The notes under the pieces: generated by a model
The model's input: only the letters and a program-made list of their open reading frames with translations
What the model was told of the DNA's origin: nothing
Database searches by the model: none
Shown: in pieces, positions 21,801 to 32,526 of the stretch
Layout of the letters: the number at the start of each line of letters is the position of its first letter
How positions within the stretch are numbered: the first letter of the stretch is position 1
From: Euryodendron excelsum
Taxonomy: Eukaryota; Streptophyta; Magnoliopsida; Ericales; Pentaphylacaceae
Reading direction: 5' to 3'
Length of the DNA stretch: 64,000 bases
NCBI GenBank assembly: GCA_033060915.1
Contig: CM065385.1
Span: 12,822,001 to 12,886,000, forward strand
Program-made: the position numbers and the translations under genes

Positions 21801-23543
21801 TTCCAAATCTAGAGTTTGTAAAACTTCCCTTCCCAAATCCATGTCAAATCCAATTTTCCCTTCAGGAAACCAAATCCAATCTCCCCATTTAGGAAACTAG
21901 ATCCCATCCTCCATTTTTGGAAACAAAATCAAAACATCTCTTTTAGAAACAAAATCCAATCCTTTGTTTTAGGAAATAGGAATCTCAATCTTTCCAACTC
22001 CAAGTCTTTCCTAATTCACTCCTTCCTAATCTCATACTTTCCTAAACCTTAGGTTTCCAAAACTTAAACATTTAAATCTTTCCTTAAACTTTAAACTTCC
22101 AAATCCTTCCTAGTCTAAATCTTTCCTAATTCCATCCATTTCCAAATCTAAGTTTTCAAATCTTTCTTACACTCAAACCTTTCCTAACTTCAAGAATTTC
22201 TAAAACTCAAAAACTTTCTAAATTCTAAACTTTTCAACTTTCAAAACTTCCCTATTTCAAAACATTCCAAATTCAAAACATTACAATTTCAAAACTTTCT
22301 TAAAATGAAACATTTCCTATTTCAAAACCTTTCTTAAAATGAACTTTCTTAATCCAAAACCTTCCTAAATTGAAACCTTCCTAATTTGAAACCTTTCCTA
22401 AAATGTACCTTTCCTAAAATGTAATTTTCCTAAATCTAAACTTTCCTAATATGAAACTTTCCTAAAATGGAACCTTTCCTAATCCGAGTCTTTCCTAAAT
22501 CCAATCTTTCCTAAATCTTTCAAGTTCAACATTTGAGTCAAATCTTTCTTAATCTCAAGTCCAAATCCTATTTTCCTAAGTCTAGGTTTCCCAAAACTCT
22601 ATCTTTCCAAATTTAGCCCAAGTTCTCTTCCAAGGGTCAAATCCTTTTTCAAGTTCAATTCTAGGTCTAAGTTCAATCCTGATTTCTTAATCTTCCAATT
22701 TAAATTCCAATTCAATTCCTTTTTCAAATCAAATTCCTATTTTCTATCGCACTGTTGTCTGAATTACGACTGACCTGATTCCTCTAAAAGGATACGTAGG
22801 CAACCCTCATGGGTGCGGTCACAACCTTTTTTAAGTCTCCAATTTCCTAATCTCTTCCGAGTTTCCAATTTCAAATTTCTATTTCCAAATCTCTATTTTC
22901 AATTTCTAAAACTTTTCAATTTCAAATCTATCTTTTCAAATTTCTTTTTATTTCAAATCAATTTCTTTCCAAATCTATTTTCCAACTTTCTTCTCTTGCA
23001 ATTACATATCATGCATCATGTTTTTTTAAACATTCTTTTTCTAAAGTGGATAGGATTGGACATTTGTTAGTTGAAGACTCTCATAGGTGAATTTAGGGTA
23101 AATAGACATGTAGATACCGCAAGGACGAGGTAGGGTGATGGCTTAGTACGTCTTCCCTACACGTAACCAACTTCCGAACCTAGAATCACTGTTTTCAAAG
23201 ACCAAAATGGAGTTATTTTTCTAAAAATGGCTTAAATGTTTTCCAAAGGTTGCCAAACAACCTATTTTCTTAAAAACCCTCTCTTGAGGAGATATTTTCA
23301 AAATCATTTTCAAAAACGCTAGGTGTAGTGTTCAGATTGTGCTTAGTTTTTAGGTGACCTAACTAACCTTAATCAAGTTAGGTGGTGACTCCAAACTTTT
23401 TCCAAAAGCCCTTTATTCAAATCTATTTTCAATTCAAACCTAGTCGCACTCATTCTTCTAGGAGGATGAATTCTAACAAGAGAGTACAATATTTTTTCCA
23501 CTTATGTGTGTATTCCTCAAGTGTGAAAAATCTGGGGGTGACA
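18880..23543 (+). mobile_element. Type A solo LTR, plus strand (4664 bp)
   Basis: It runs from TGTAAGCACTCC to GGGGGTGACA, with pol sequence on both sides but no internal sequence of its own. Flanking pentamers are ATCAG (18875-18879) and AATAG (23544-23548), matching at 3 of 5, so the TSD has decayed or is not exact. Inside are diverged 81-bp units (about 19060-19290), 157-bp units (about 19640-20270), the GGCGCC cluster (20370-20440), a TATA box (20452-20458), a candidate splice donor GTAGGCT at 20810, and the strand-asymmetric tract, here C/T-rich, at 21360-22750. It is in the same orientation as the host element. Confidence 0.88.
20452..20458 (+). promoter_or_regulatory. TATA box of the type A solo LTR (plus)
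   Basis: TATAAAC followed by ACAGAGCCTCTTCC, the same context as the minus-strand type A LTRs, with the GGCGCC cluster 10-80 bases upstream. Confidence 0.6.
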
Positions 23544-23548
23544 AATAG

Positions 23549-24660
23549 GAATTCGCATATCTAATGTCTTGGTCAATTAATTGAAAGAATGCCTATTTTG
23601 ACTGATGGTGACTTTGAAACTGAATTTGACTACTAACTCTTAGGAATTGAACTTGATGTAAACAACACTGATGAGGTCCTGGTGGAGATTTTAGAAAAGT
23701 TAGAAAGGCATGATAACCACAAAACCCCTAATATTGAAGAAACAAAGGCAGTCAATTTGGGAAGCAAAGAATCCCCTAAAGAGGTCAAGATTGGTACTGG
23801 TTGGATCATTGGTAGTGCAAAGAAATGCTAGAATTACTATCTGCCTATATTGATAGCTTCGCATGGTCTTACCAAGATATGCCAGCGTTGGATGAGTCCA
23901 TCGTCGAGCACCGACTACCGCTGGATCCACAGATCAGGCCTATAAAGCAGAAACTCTGAAGACTTAAACCCGAGTGGAGCTTGAAAGTCAAAGAGAAAGT
24001 GGTCAAGCAGGTTCATACTAGGTTTCTACAAGTAATTGAATATCCTTAATGGTTGGCCAATATTGTCTCGGTTCTAAAAAAGGACGGGAAGGTTCGAATG
24101 TGCATTGACTTCTGAGATCTTAACAAAGCAAGCCTGAAGGATGACTTCCCCTTACCCCATATAGACATCCAGTTAGATAACACTATGGGCCACGAGATGT
24201 TCTCCTTTATGGATAGGTTCTCAAGATATAATCAAATCAAGATAGCCAAACAGGATCGGGAAAAGACGGTCTTCATCACCTTATGGGGAGTATACTGCTC
24301 AAAGGTAATGCCCTTCGGATTGAATAACGCTGGGGCAACCTATCAAAAGGCCATGGTCATCCTCTTCCACGATATGATGCACAAAGAAGTGGAAATCTAT
24401 GTGGATGATATGATAGTCAAGTCTAAGGCCCAAGAAGACCATTTGATCAATTTGTGGAGAGTGTTTAATCAGCTTTGCAAAGACCAGCTCAAGCTTAACC
24501 TTGCCAAGTGTACTTTCAGAGTTTCTTTCGAAAAACTACTAGTGTTCATTGTCAACAAAATGGAAATAGAGGTAGATCCCGCCAAAGTCAAGTCAATCAC
24601 TAAAATGCCACCCCCAAAAGGAAAAACCGAAATCAGGTCCTTCTTGGAAAAGTTAAATTT
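23549..24660 (+). pseudogene. Tat-lineage reverse transcriptase, decayed
   Basis: The frame runs without shift from about 23840 to 24660. Recognisable segments are FAWSYQDMP, IVEHRLPL, KPEWSLKVKEKV, NIVSVLKKDGKVRMCIDF, LNKASLKDDFPLPHID, FSFMDRFSRYNQIK, KVMPFGLNNAGATYQ and the polymerase motif YVDD at 24398-24409. This order and wording match Tat-lineage RTs. In-frame stops are at 23957, about 24047 and 24113; those at 23957 and 24113 sit where Arg is expected and fit CGA to TGA. The region before 23840 is an acidic linker. RT would copy the element RNA into DNA in cytoplasmic particles; this copy is inactive. Confidence 0.93.
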
Positions 24661-25235
24661 TCAAATGACCCACCTTTGCGAACCAATTTTCAAATTGCTC
24701 AAAAGGGATGCCCTAAAGGAATGGAACGTGGACTGCCACAAGTTTTTGAAAAGATCAAATAGTACCTCCTCAATCCTCCAATTCTGGTGCCGCCAACTCC
24801 GAGGAGACCCCTCTTAATGTATCTAACAGTCTTCGAAACTTCAATGGGATGTGTTTTGGTGCAGCATGATGAAACCGGAAGACGGGAGCGAGCTATCTTC
24901 ACCATGTTGGAAAAAACCTGTTGCACTTTGGCATGGGCATCCCATCAGCTTAGGCATTACATGCTGCATCACACTACATTGCTCATATCCTAGATGGATC
25001 CAATCAAATACCTGCTTGAAAAATCCACTCTTTCTAGTAGGATAGCTAAATGGCACATGGTTTTGGCAAAGTTCGACATAGTATTCACCACCCATAAGGC
25101 AGTCAAGGGACAGATTATAGCAGACTACCTGGCAAAAAACCCTATCAAGGAATACCAACCCATGGAACCCTATTTTCCTAATGAAGATATCTTATACACC
25201 AAACCTAAGGCCAAGGAACAAGAGGACCCGGGATG
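24661..25235 (+). pseudogene. First RNase H and connection of the Tat pol, decayed
   Basis: After a short deletion at about 24655 the text resumes with HLCEPIFKLL, shifts frame near 24745, and continues PPTPRRPLLMYL, MGCVLVQHDETGRRERAI, LEKTCCTLAWA, HTTLLIS, a stop at about 24991, then MDPIKYLLEK and FDIVFTTHKAVKGQIIADYLA. A dozen or so residues normally found before LEKTCC are missing. The order matches the gypsy-type RNase H that follows RT in Tat pol. Confidence 0.88.
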
Positions 25236-25650
25236 AAAGATGTATTTTAATGGTGCCTCGAACAAAAAAAAACTGGAATTGGGGCAGTCTTGGTGTCCGA
25301 GAAAGGCAACCATTACCCCATTGTATCTAAGTTGAAGTTTGACCTCTACATCGACAATATCGCTGAATATGAAGCCTGCATTCTGGGATTAAGATTGGCA
25401 GTAGAAATGAAGATTGAGGAATTGATGGTCTTCAGGGATTTCGATCTGGTGATACAGCAAACTAAGGAAGTGTATTAAACCAGCGATGTCAAACTTTCCC
25501 TTTATCATCAGCAAGTTAAGGACCTGTGTTAAATGTTTCTAAAAATAAAATTCTACCATATTCCCCAGATCGAAAACAATTTTGCCGATGCCTTGGCCAC
25601 TTTGGCCGCAACCATCAAAGTTAATGATGACACCAAAATTCTAGCCCTCT
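25236..25650 (+). pseudogene. Second (additional) RNase H domain, Tat hallmark
   Basis: The domain begins KMYFNGASN, where the family has an Asp in place of this Asn (catalytic position), then shifts frame near 25265 and continues VSEKGNHYPIVSKL, NIAEYEACILGL, LVIQQTKEVY, a stop at about 25476, and later HIPQIENNFADALATLAA. A second RNase H of plant/archaeal type between the first RNase H and integrase is a known feature of the Tat lineage, which supports the classification. Confidence 0.87.
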
Positions 25651-26990
25651 AAATCTTTGTTCGAGATGCCCCATCTCATTGCCTCAACACCTCCACTGAA
25701 CTAGATGGGCAGCCCTGGTTCTATGACATTAAAAGATATATGCAGACTGGGGAGTCCACTACTTAGGCCATACAAAATGATAAGAAGATAATCCAAAGGA
25801 TGGCAACCCAATATTTTCTAGTAAAAAATGAGCTCTTCAAAAGATCCACTCTGGGACCACTAAAATGCATTGGTGCAGCAGAAGCAGGAGAAATCATAAG
25901 GGAAATCCATGAAGGGACCTGCAGGCCCCACATGAATGGTCATACCCTCTCTAAAAAAATTATTAAGAAGGGGTACTATTGGACCACTATAGAGATGGAC
26001 TGTATTTGGTATGTCCTTCGGTGCCACAAATGTTAGATACACAGAGATATAATCAAATCCTCGTTTATTGAGCTCCAGCCAATGACGGCCCCGTGACCTT
26101 TTTCCATGTGGGGAATGGATATGATTGGCCTAATCTCCCCAAAAGTTTCAAATGGACACCGGTTCATCTTGGTTGCCATTGATTATTTCACAAAATGGGT
26201 CGAAGCAGCATCTTTTGTCCATGTCACCAAAAATGTAGTCAACAAGTTCATCAAGAATGACATCATCTGCCGGTATGGGATCCCTTAATCACTTATCATA
26301 GATAACGCTACCAACCTGAACAATGAGTTGATGTCCCAATTGTGTCGAAACTTCAAAATCACCCATCGAAATTCAGCAAGCTACTCGCCACAAATGAATA
26401 GGGCAGTAGAAACCGCCAACAAAAACGTCAAGAGAATCCTCCGAAAAATGGTCGACCACTATAAGGATTGGCACGAGAAGCTCCTTTTCGCACTCATGGC
26501 CTACTGAACCACGATGAGGGTCTCTACCGATGCAACCCCCTATGAGTTGGTCTACGACAATGAAGCTATGCTCCCTGTCGAAATATAAGTTCCTTCTATG
26601 AGAGTACTGATGGAAACCCAACTAGAGGAGGCAGAATGAGTTAAAGACCAATACGCACAATTGTGCCTAATCGATAAAAAGCAGTTAGCTGTGGTCTACC
26701 ATACGTAATGCTATAAAAGGAGGTTAAACAAAGTGCTTCACAAGAAAGTAAGACCCCAAAGCTTCCAGGTTAGGGACTTTGTGCTGAAGAAAATTATTTC
26801 CAATTAAGAAGAAGCCCGAGGAAAGTTTGCTCCAAACTATGAGGGGCCCTTTATAGTCAAGAAGGTCATAACAGAAGGGGCGCTCATACTAGCAGAAATG
26901 GATGGGCAAGAATTTCCCAACCCTCTAAACTCAGATGTAGTCGCGTTACTTTCTATGAATCAAGAGCTCTTGTTTTCTCTTGAGCAGCAA
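25651..26990 (+). pseudogene. Tat-lineage integrase, decayed
   Basis: The zinc-binding part has IHEGTCRPHMNGH and, later, CHKC (about 25900-26035). The catalytic core shows WGMDMIGL (first Asp), FILVAIDYFTKWVEAASF, LIIDNATNLNN (second Asp) and MNRAVETANKNVKRILRKM (Glu), so D, D and E are all kept. The C-terminal part has VRDFVLKKI, FAPNYEGPFIV and GALILAEMDGQEFPNPLN, ending near 26990. Stops lie at about 26035, 26094, 26287, 26505, 26587, 26637, 26706 and 26806; the one at 26505 replaces an expected Arg and fits CGA to TGA. Integrase would insert the cDNA in the nucleus. Confidence 0.92.
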
Positions 26991-27719
26991 GGAAGTCCAT
27001 TGAAATAAAGGTAGGCTTGTGAACTTTTCTTTTATTAAAAAAATTGTATTTTCCTTTCCTGAATCATCAAAATTCTTGTAAAAGAACTCATGGATACTAA
27101 GCAGTTTAAATTGACATGATGAGAGGCCGTCAATTCTTTTCACCCTATACACCATATCCCTTGCAACAGCCCATTTTGAGCCAATTACACTCTTTTGACA
27201 AACCCGACCTAGTGATCACTGCCCATAAAAGGTGAAAGCAAGACTAGAAAAAAAAATAAACAAAAGAAGAAAAGCAGTCTAGATAGGTCCCAAAAACGAA
27301 ACGAAAAGAGTAGAAAGGATCAATGAATGAAATGAGAACCCCAGAACTATCATGATTAACATAGCTAGGGGCAAGGAAAAGGAAAATAAGCACTAACACA
27401 GCAAAAGTTAAAAAAAAAAAAAAAGAAGAAGAAAAAGAGGGGTGGTGAAGAAGGAAGAGAGAGGAGGTTCCAAAAGTGATCGCATGTCATAAGTAAGCCT
27501 TGAAAAAGTAAAAGTACTATGAGCCTTTACACCCTTTTCTTTGACAACCCTATAACCTAGCTCACATTACAACCCAAATTAAAGCCCTTTCTGATCAACG
27601 AAGAATGATGATTTTTAAATGAAACTTTTATGGAAAAAAACCTGGAACATCCAAGTCTCCGTTCCTGACACAGAGCCTTCCCAAATTACAAGAGAATTCC
27701 TTGTTGCTCAAAAAAAATA
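26991..27719 (+). mobile_element. 3' untranslated part of the plus-strand Tat element, proximal
   Basis: This stretch has no coding frame. It includes an A-rich segment with a run of about 17 A's near 27410 and purine-rich AGGAAGAGAGAGG text near 27450. The part around 27190 (AAACCCGACCTAGTGATCAC) is homologous to about 60185-60225 on the opposite strand, linking the two Tat elements. Confidence 0.7.
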
Positions 27720-28305
27720 ATAATAATAAGAGAGCATGACCCTAAGGGGGTGGTAAAAACTTGAAAGAGTGTTGCAAGTAAAAAGATGGAGACATAGCAA
27801 GATAGAAACATTTCGGTTTGGCGAAAACCCGCAAGGGCGCCAAAAAGCAAAAATGATAGAGCTGGGATCGGTGAAGACCTGCAAAGGCGCTAATGGCAAA
27901 AATAGCTAAAAAAAAAAAAAAAAAAAACAGAGCATGACCCCAAGGGCACTGCGAAAACTCAAAAGAGTATCGCGAGTAAAAAGATGGAGGTATGGAAAAA
28001 TACAAACTTGTCGGTCTGGCAAAAACCCACAAGGGCACCAAGCCACAAAAATGATAGAGCTGGGATCAGTGAAGACCTGCAAGGGCACCGATGGCAAAAA
28101 TAGCTCAAAAAAAAAAAAAGTGCAAGACCCCATGGGCGCAACAAAAACTCGAAAGAGCGTCACGAGTAAAAAGATGGAGGTATAGCAAGATACAAACTTG
28201 TCGATCTAGCGAAAACCCGCAAGGGCGCTAAGATGAAAAAATGACAAAGCTAGAATCACTGAAAACCTACAAAGGCGTTGATGGTAAAAACAGCTTAAAA
28301 AAAAA
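27720..28305. repeat. Three units of a 190-198-bp tandem repeat, separated by A-runs
   Basis: GAGCATGACCC or GTGCAAGACCC starts units at 27732, 27930 and 28120. Each holds AGATGGAGGTATAGCAAGAT-like and GAAGACCTGCAAGGGCGC-like phrases and ends in AATAGCTC/TAAAA with an A-run of up to about 20. Diverged counterparts on the opposite strand are at about 59130-60060. Tandem repeats downstream of pol are common in Tat/Ogre elements. Confidence 0.8.
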
Positions 28306-28746
28306 ATCCTTCTCTTCCCCTCTCTGGTTTGTCTCAACTAACGGGTAAACAGTTCCCAGGTCATGGCAGGAAAAGACAGGGGAGAAAATTGCAATTGTCA
28401 ACAGAGGCATTATTTCAAAATCAATGGGCCAAGAAGAAGGAATAATGCGGGCCCCTGCTAAGAACATCTCGAATGAGAACCGCATCCTAGTGAAGTAATT
28501 CCTGCCCCATAGACATAATTCTTACCATAACGCATGATTAAACTAACAAAGTGGTGCAGGAACAATTAGATGGTAGCACTCCTTAAAAGGCAGGTAAATT
28601 CCATTATAGCAAAATCTTGATAGCCAAACTAACATTAGCATATTTACAAATGCAGAAAATCTAAAAAAAAAAGTCCAAACATCTCAGGGCAGGTTACCTA
28701 CAGTACACACAAAAAGGAAAAGGAAAGAAGGAAAGGAAAGATTGCA
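28306..28746. other. Region between the 3' repeats and the antisense ORF stop
   Basis: Nothing coding is recognised here. If the antisense gene below was transcribed, this is where its 3' untranslated region would be. The minus strand has T-runs but no clear AATAAA. Confidence 0.4.
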
Positions 28747-29687
28747 TTAAGAATCATGGGCCACGACATAACTATCCACATCCCCATCCGATGAGTCCTC
28801 ATCCAACCCTCTGGTGCCAAGACTCGCAGGACCAGGCCTAGTAGACGAAGGACCAACCTCGCTAAATGGTGGTGTCACCAACCTCTCCTCGAAAAGGTCG
28901 GCACTGGCAAAGGCCCAAAAAGATAAAGTTGATAACTGACTCAATCCATGACACCGGCATCAGTCAAGAAGATGATCCCTCTCCTATGAAGGGCATGTAC
29001 CATGTCCCTCAATAAAACTATGAACTTATCCCGAGGGTCAGCCCCTGCTAAAGGAAGGGTGTCTCGAGACCCCCGAGGGTGTTCAAGTCCTTAAGAAACG
29101 TCGACTGAAGGGCAGTCTCTCATCCCAACGGTGGCTGTTAGAACGAAGGATAATGGACCATCTGAGCTGTCATGCGCTACCAAAGTCTACCACAACTTCG
29201 TCAACTCGGTCACCAAACCTCTTAGCATATCATCACCAAAATAAATCCAATATCATGTTGCCATGGCTATGTATGGGACGTCTTATGTCCGGCCCAACTA
29301 ACGAAGAACTTGAATGCCAAAGAAAGGGACAACACCCCTCAAGCCGATCAAAGGGATAAAAACCCGATCAGAGGTTTGTACCCTCAACGAATCAACATTG
29401 CATAAACCCACAAACCATTGAACTAAATCAGATCTTCTCGTCCGAAAGAACATCATCCATGTCATGTAGGAATTAGGGCAGTCCATACCATTAATGATCT
29501 CCTGTTGAAACCTCACCAAGGCATGGATAGGGTTGACCTCCGAATACCATATGTGACAAATGATGTAGTGAATGAATAGATGCTCTAGAGCCCCTAGTTG
29601 TAAAGGGCTGGAGACCCTCTAAAGTAAACATCCTCCCTACTCTGGAGCCGAGTAAAGCTCACAGAGGTCTCACCCACTATTAAAGGG
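28747..29687 (-). pseudogene. Antisense ORF of the Tat element, C-terminal half
   Basis: On the minus strand the frame continues the fragment at 34291-35011 after the solo LTR at 29688-34290. Segments seen are VRFQQEIINGMDCPNSYMTW (29519 downward), LIGLRGVVPFFGIQVLR, and a tail rich in Asp and Ser ending DSYVVAHDS before a stop at 28747-28749. Stops and shifts break it near 29298 and between 28945 and 29150. Tat elements are reported to carry an antisense ORF in this position, in some cases related to the plant mobile domain; I assign it by position and by the motif in the other half. Function is unknown. Confidence 0.7.
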
Positions 29688-30294
29688 TGTAAGCACCCCA
29701 TTTTTGCCCACTCAGCAATCTTTGGCCTAACCGAACTCCCTTTCAAAACTCCATAAGCATATTCAAGCCCAAATCAACTTTCAAACCCCTATCTAATCAG
29801 TTAATCACTTCTCGAGCCCACTGGGCCTAATAGAGGCCTAATAACTGAACCTACCCCTTGAGCCTCTAGGCACGTCTTGAGAAAGTTCAAAATCTCTCAA
29901 GATGGTAAGTCTGCCCTTCCAAAATGTTACTAAGCGCTCAGGCATACTCCACACACCATTCGGTCCAATTTCAATCCCATTCCGACTAACTCCGGTTAAA
30001 ATGACCGTTTTGCCCCTGAACGCCCCAACACCACATAAATCCTACCGTATAGTGAAAGACACTCCCGGGATCATCCCTGAATGACCTAGCATGCTTAACA
30101 TGACACTTCAATCCATTCCTGACCATGTTCAACCGAGCCCAATCAAAATGACCATTTTGCTACTAACAAACTGAACGTGCCCCAAAACAGCACTGGTCCT
30201 AGGATTTTGAACGGCGGGTCTTGTCATACACCCTTGTTTAATCTAAAAAGGACCTTACGACAGTAAACACCCCCGACTCAATAAAAGTACCCCA

Positions 30295-30735
30295 GAGCAT
30301 CTCGTAGACACTCTGCCAAAATTGTCTTTTCTCTCGATTCCCTGGTTATAATGCACTGTCAAATGACTTGAGAAATGCGTAAATCAAGGAATTACTGAAA
30401 TTTCATTCATAGATCTTTCCATCGATACAGCTAGATCGGAGAGATCACTTCCCAAAGCTCTTCATCATATGGGTCGAATAATGCCAGTTTCAGCGACCCT
30501 TAGAGCGTCTCACAGACGCTCTGCCAAGGTTGACTTTTTCTCCAATTTCCTGATTGAAACACACCGTCAAATGACTTGAGAAATACACAAATTAGGGAGT
30601 TTCCGAAAGTATTTCCAGAGTACTTTTCATCGGTACAGTCCAATCAGAGAGATCGCTTACCAAAGGCCTCGATCATACGGCACATAAATAGCTACTTTGG
30701 AACCCTCACAGAGCGTATCACAGACGCTCCGTAAA
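30295..30735. repeat. Dyad-containing 208-bp repeats of the type B LTR
   Basis: The best unit has AGAGCGTCT at 30502-30510, a CAC loop, and the exact reverse complement AGACGCTCT at 30514-30522. Diverged copies of the dyad are at about 30297 and 30712. Spacing is about 207-213 bases. Confidence 0.75.
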
Positions 30736-31003
30736 AATACAATTTTATGCACACTTCTCGAGATGATACCTCACACTTCCAAACACTGTTTGGACTTTTC
30801 GAAAACTTAGAAGTTCATGAGAAACCCTAGGAGAACATTGTGGATGCAACCAATTCCTCCGAAATCTTTTCGATTAGCACAATTACCGAGGTAAATTTAA
30901 ACAAACACTCCCGGCAACAGAGCGTATGCTATATACGCCTAGATTTTGATCAGATCAATCAAACTTTACTTAGCCCTTAAGATTTAGCCAGTACAGGGAG
31001 TGT

Positions 31004-31118
31004 CACGTGGCCTTCATTTTGTGGAATAGTACCAGCGCATGTAGCACATACACTTGTGTAAAGCTTACACAAGCGCATGTCCTACATGCGCCAGTGTCCA
31101 AAACTTTTGCCTATAAAT
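31004..31118 (+). promoter_or_regulatory. Type B LTR promoter: G-box, two abutting palindromes, TATA box
   Basis: CACGTGG is at 31004-31010. CTTGTGTAA (31053-31061) and TTACACAAG (31065-31073) form a perfect 9-bp inverted repeat with a 3-base loop. GCGCATGT (31073-31080) and ACATGCGC (31084-31091) form a second, 8-bp one with a 3-base loop. TATAAAT follows at 31112-31118, about 20 bases downstream. Confidence 0.6.
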
Positions 31119-32526
31119 ACAGGCCTCCTCCTTTTCATATTCTAGGACCAAAATTAATGCAAAGCTTTGCTGAAACTACTCCAGAACCTCGAATCTCTAC
31201 ATACATTCCACTCCTCCAACACTTAGGCTCGATATCACCTCCCTCTAACCCATATACTTCACTTACATAGCCTTATACACCATTAAAACCCTCCATCCAA
31301 CCCCTTAAGCCTACTAGAAACCTTCCAAGCTCAAGTCAAGGCATCCATTGAAGATTACAAGTGTGTTGAAGACAAAAGGTGGTATCTCTTTTACATTTTT
31401 ATCTTTCCCCCACTCTTCTCTTCTCCCTCCTAGCCTACTTAGGCTATTCTCCATTTTAGTCCCCATATTCAACCCCCCTTTCTTGCATGCTTGAGCCAAG
31501 AGAGTTCTTAGTTCATGCCTAGAGGAAAGCTAGTGGGAGCCACCGTGCAGGGGGATCTCTCACTAGCCTACTTTAATATGGTATAACCTAGGAGCCCCTT
31601 GATTATGTGGTATAGCCTAAAAGCCTTATATGTATTCATGACCCCCTTGCATTTTGCTAACTTGATCATGTCTTATGTGCTTGGCTTTATTTTCATGTTT
31701 CTAACCATGTGCTACAAAGCTTTCATTATTCTTATTTCCGTGCCACTTTCAAGTTCAATACCCCTCCCAAAATAGTTCCAAGAATTGGCTCCTTGAAGTT
31801 TAGGATGAGATCTTAGAAGTCATGTCTTAGAAAATCCCCCACTAACCCCCTAACTGTCACTTTTGCATCATTGCATTTCCACTTGCATAAAAATGATTTT
31901 CAAACTCTCTAACTCTCAAGGTTCTATTCTTTCAAGTTTAGTGGTTGAAATAGCCCATGGAACTCTCTCTTGAGTGGTCTCCCTTTCATATTGGTCATAG
32001 GAGCCCTAAATCGTTAGAATGGTTCTCTTCTCTTTCTATTCTTGCACACAAGTGAATTTCAAACTCTTTAATTTCCATGGTTTCCATGCACTCAAGTTTA
32101 GTGGTTGAAATAGCCGCATGGAACCCTTTCTTGGGTGGTCTCCCTTTACATTGGCCATAGGAACTCTACCTTGTTGGAATGGTCTCCTCTAAAAATGATT
32201 TTCAAAATCTTTTTCTCATAAATGATTTCCAAAAATTCATTCTCTCCATCTTTGCATCAAAAATGATTTTTCAAAAGTTGTCATCATTATGTTGATTTTT
32301 GAAATCCCCACTCTTGTCAAGATAAAGGTTATAGTGGCCCTAAGAAAACCTTCCTTGGAATGGCTTTCAAGCACCAACCACATAAACCATACTCTTGACT
32401 AGAGTCAAATTTTCATGGAAATGATTTTTAAAAGGGTTGTCAACCAAAGGCCTTTGCATAACATGATTTGTTTTCTAAAACTCTTTTTAAAAGTGCATAT
32501 AACCATCTTTCAAAACATCATCCAAT

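Noticed and set aside
27742..28185. Overlapping frames on both strands with Phe or Lys runs
   Set aside because: They follow the 190-198-bp repeat and its A-runs; no family signature.
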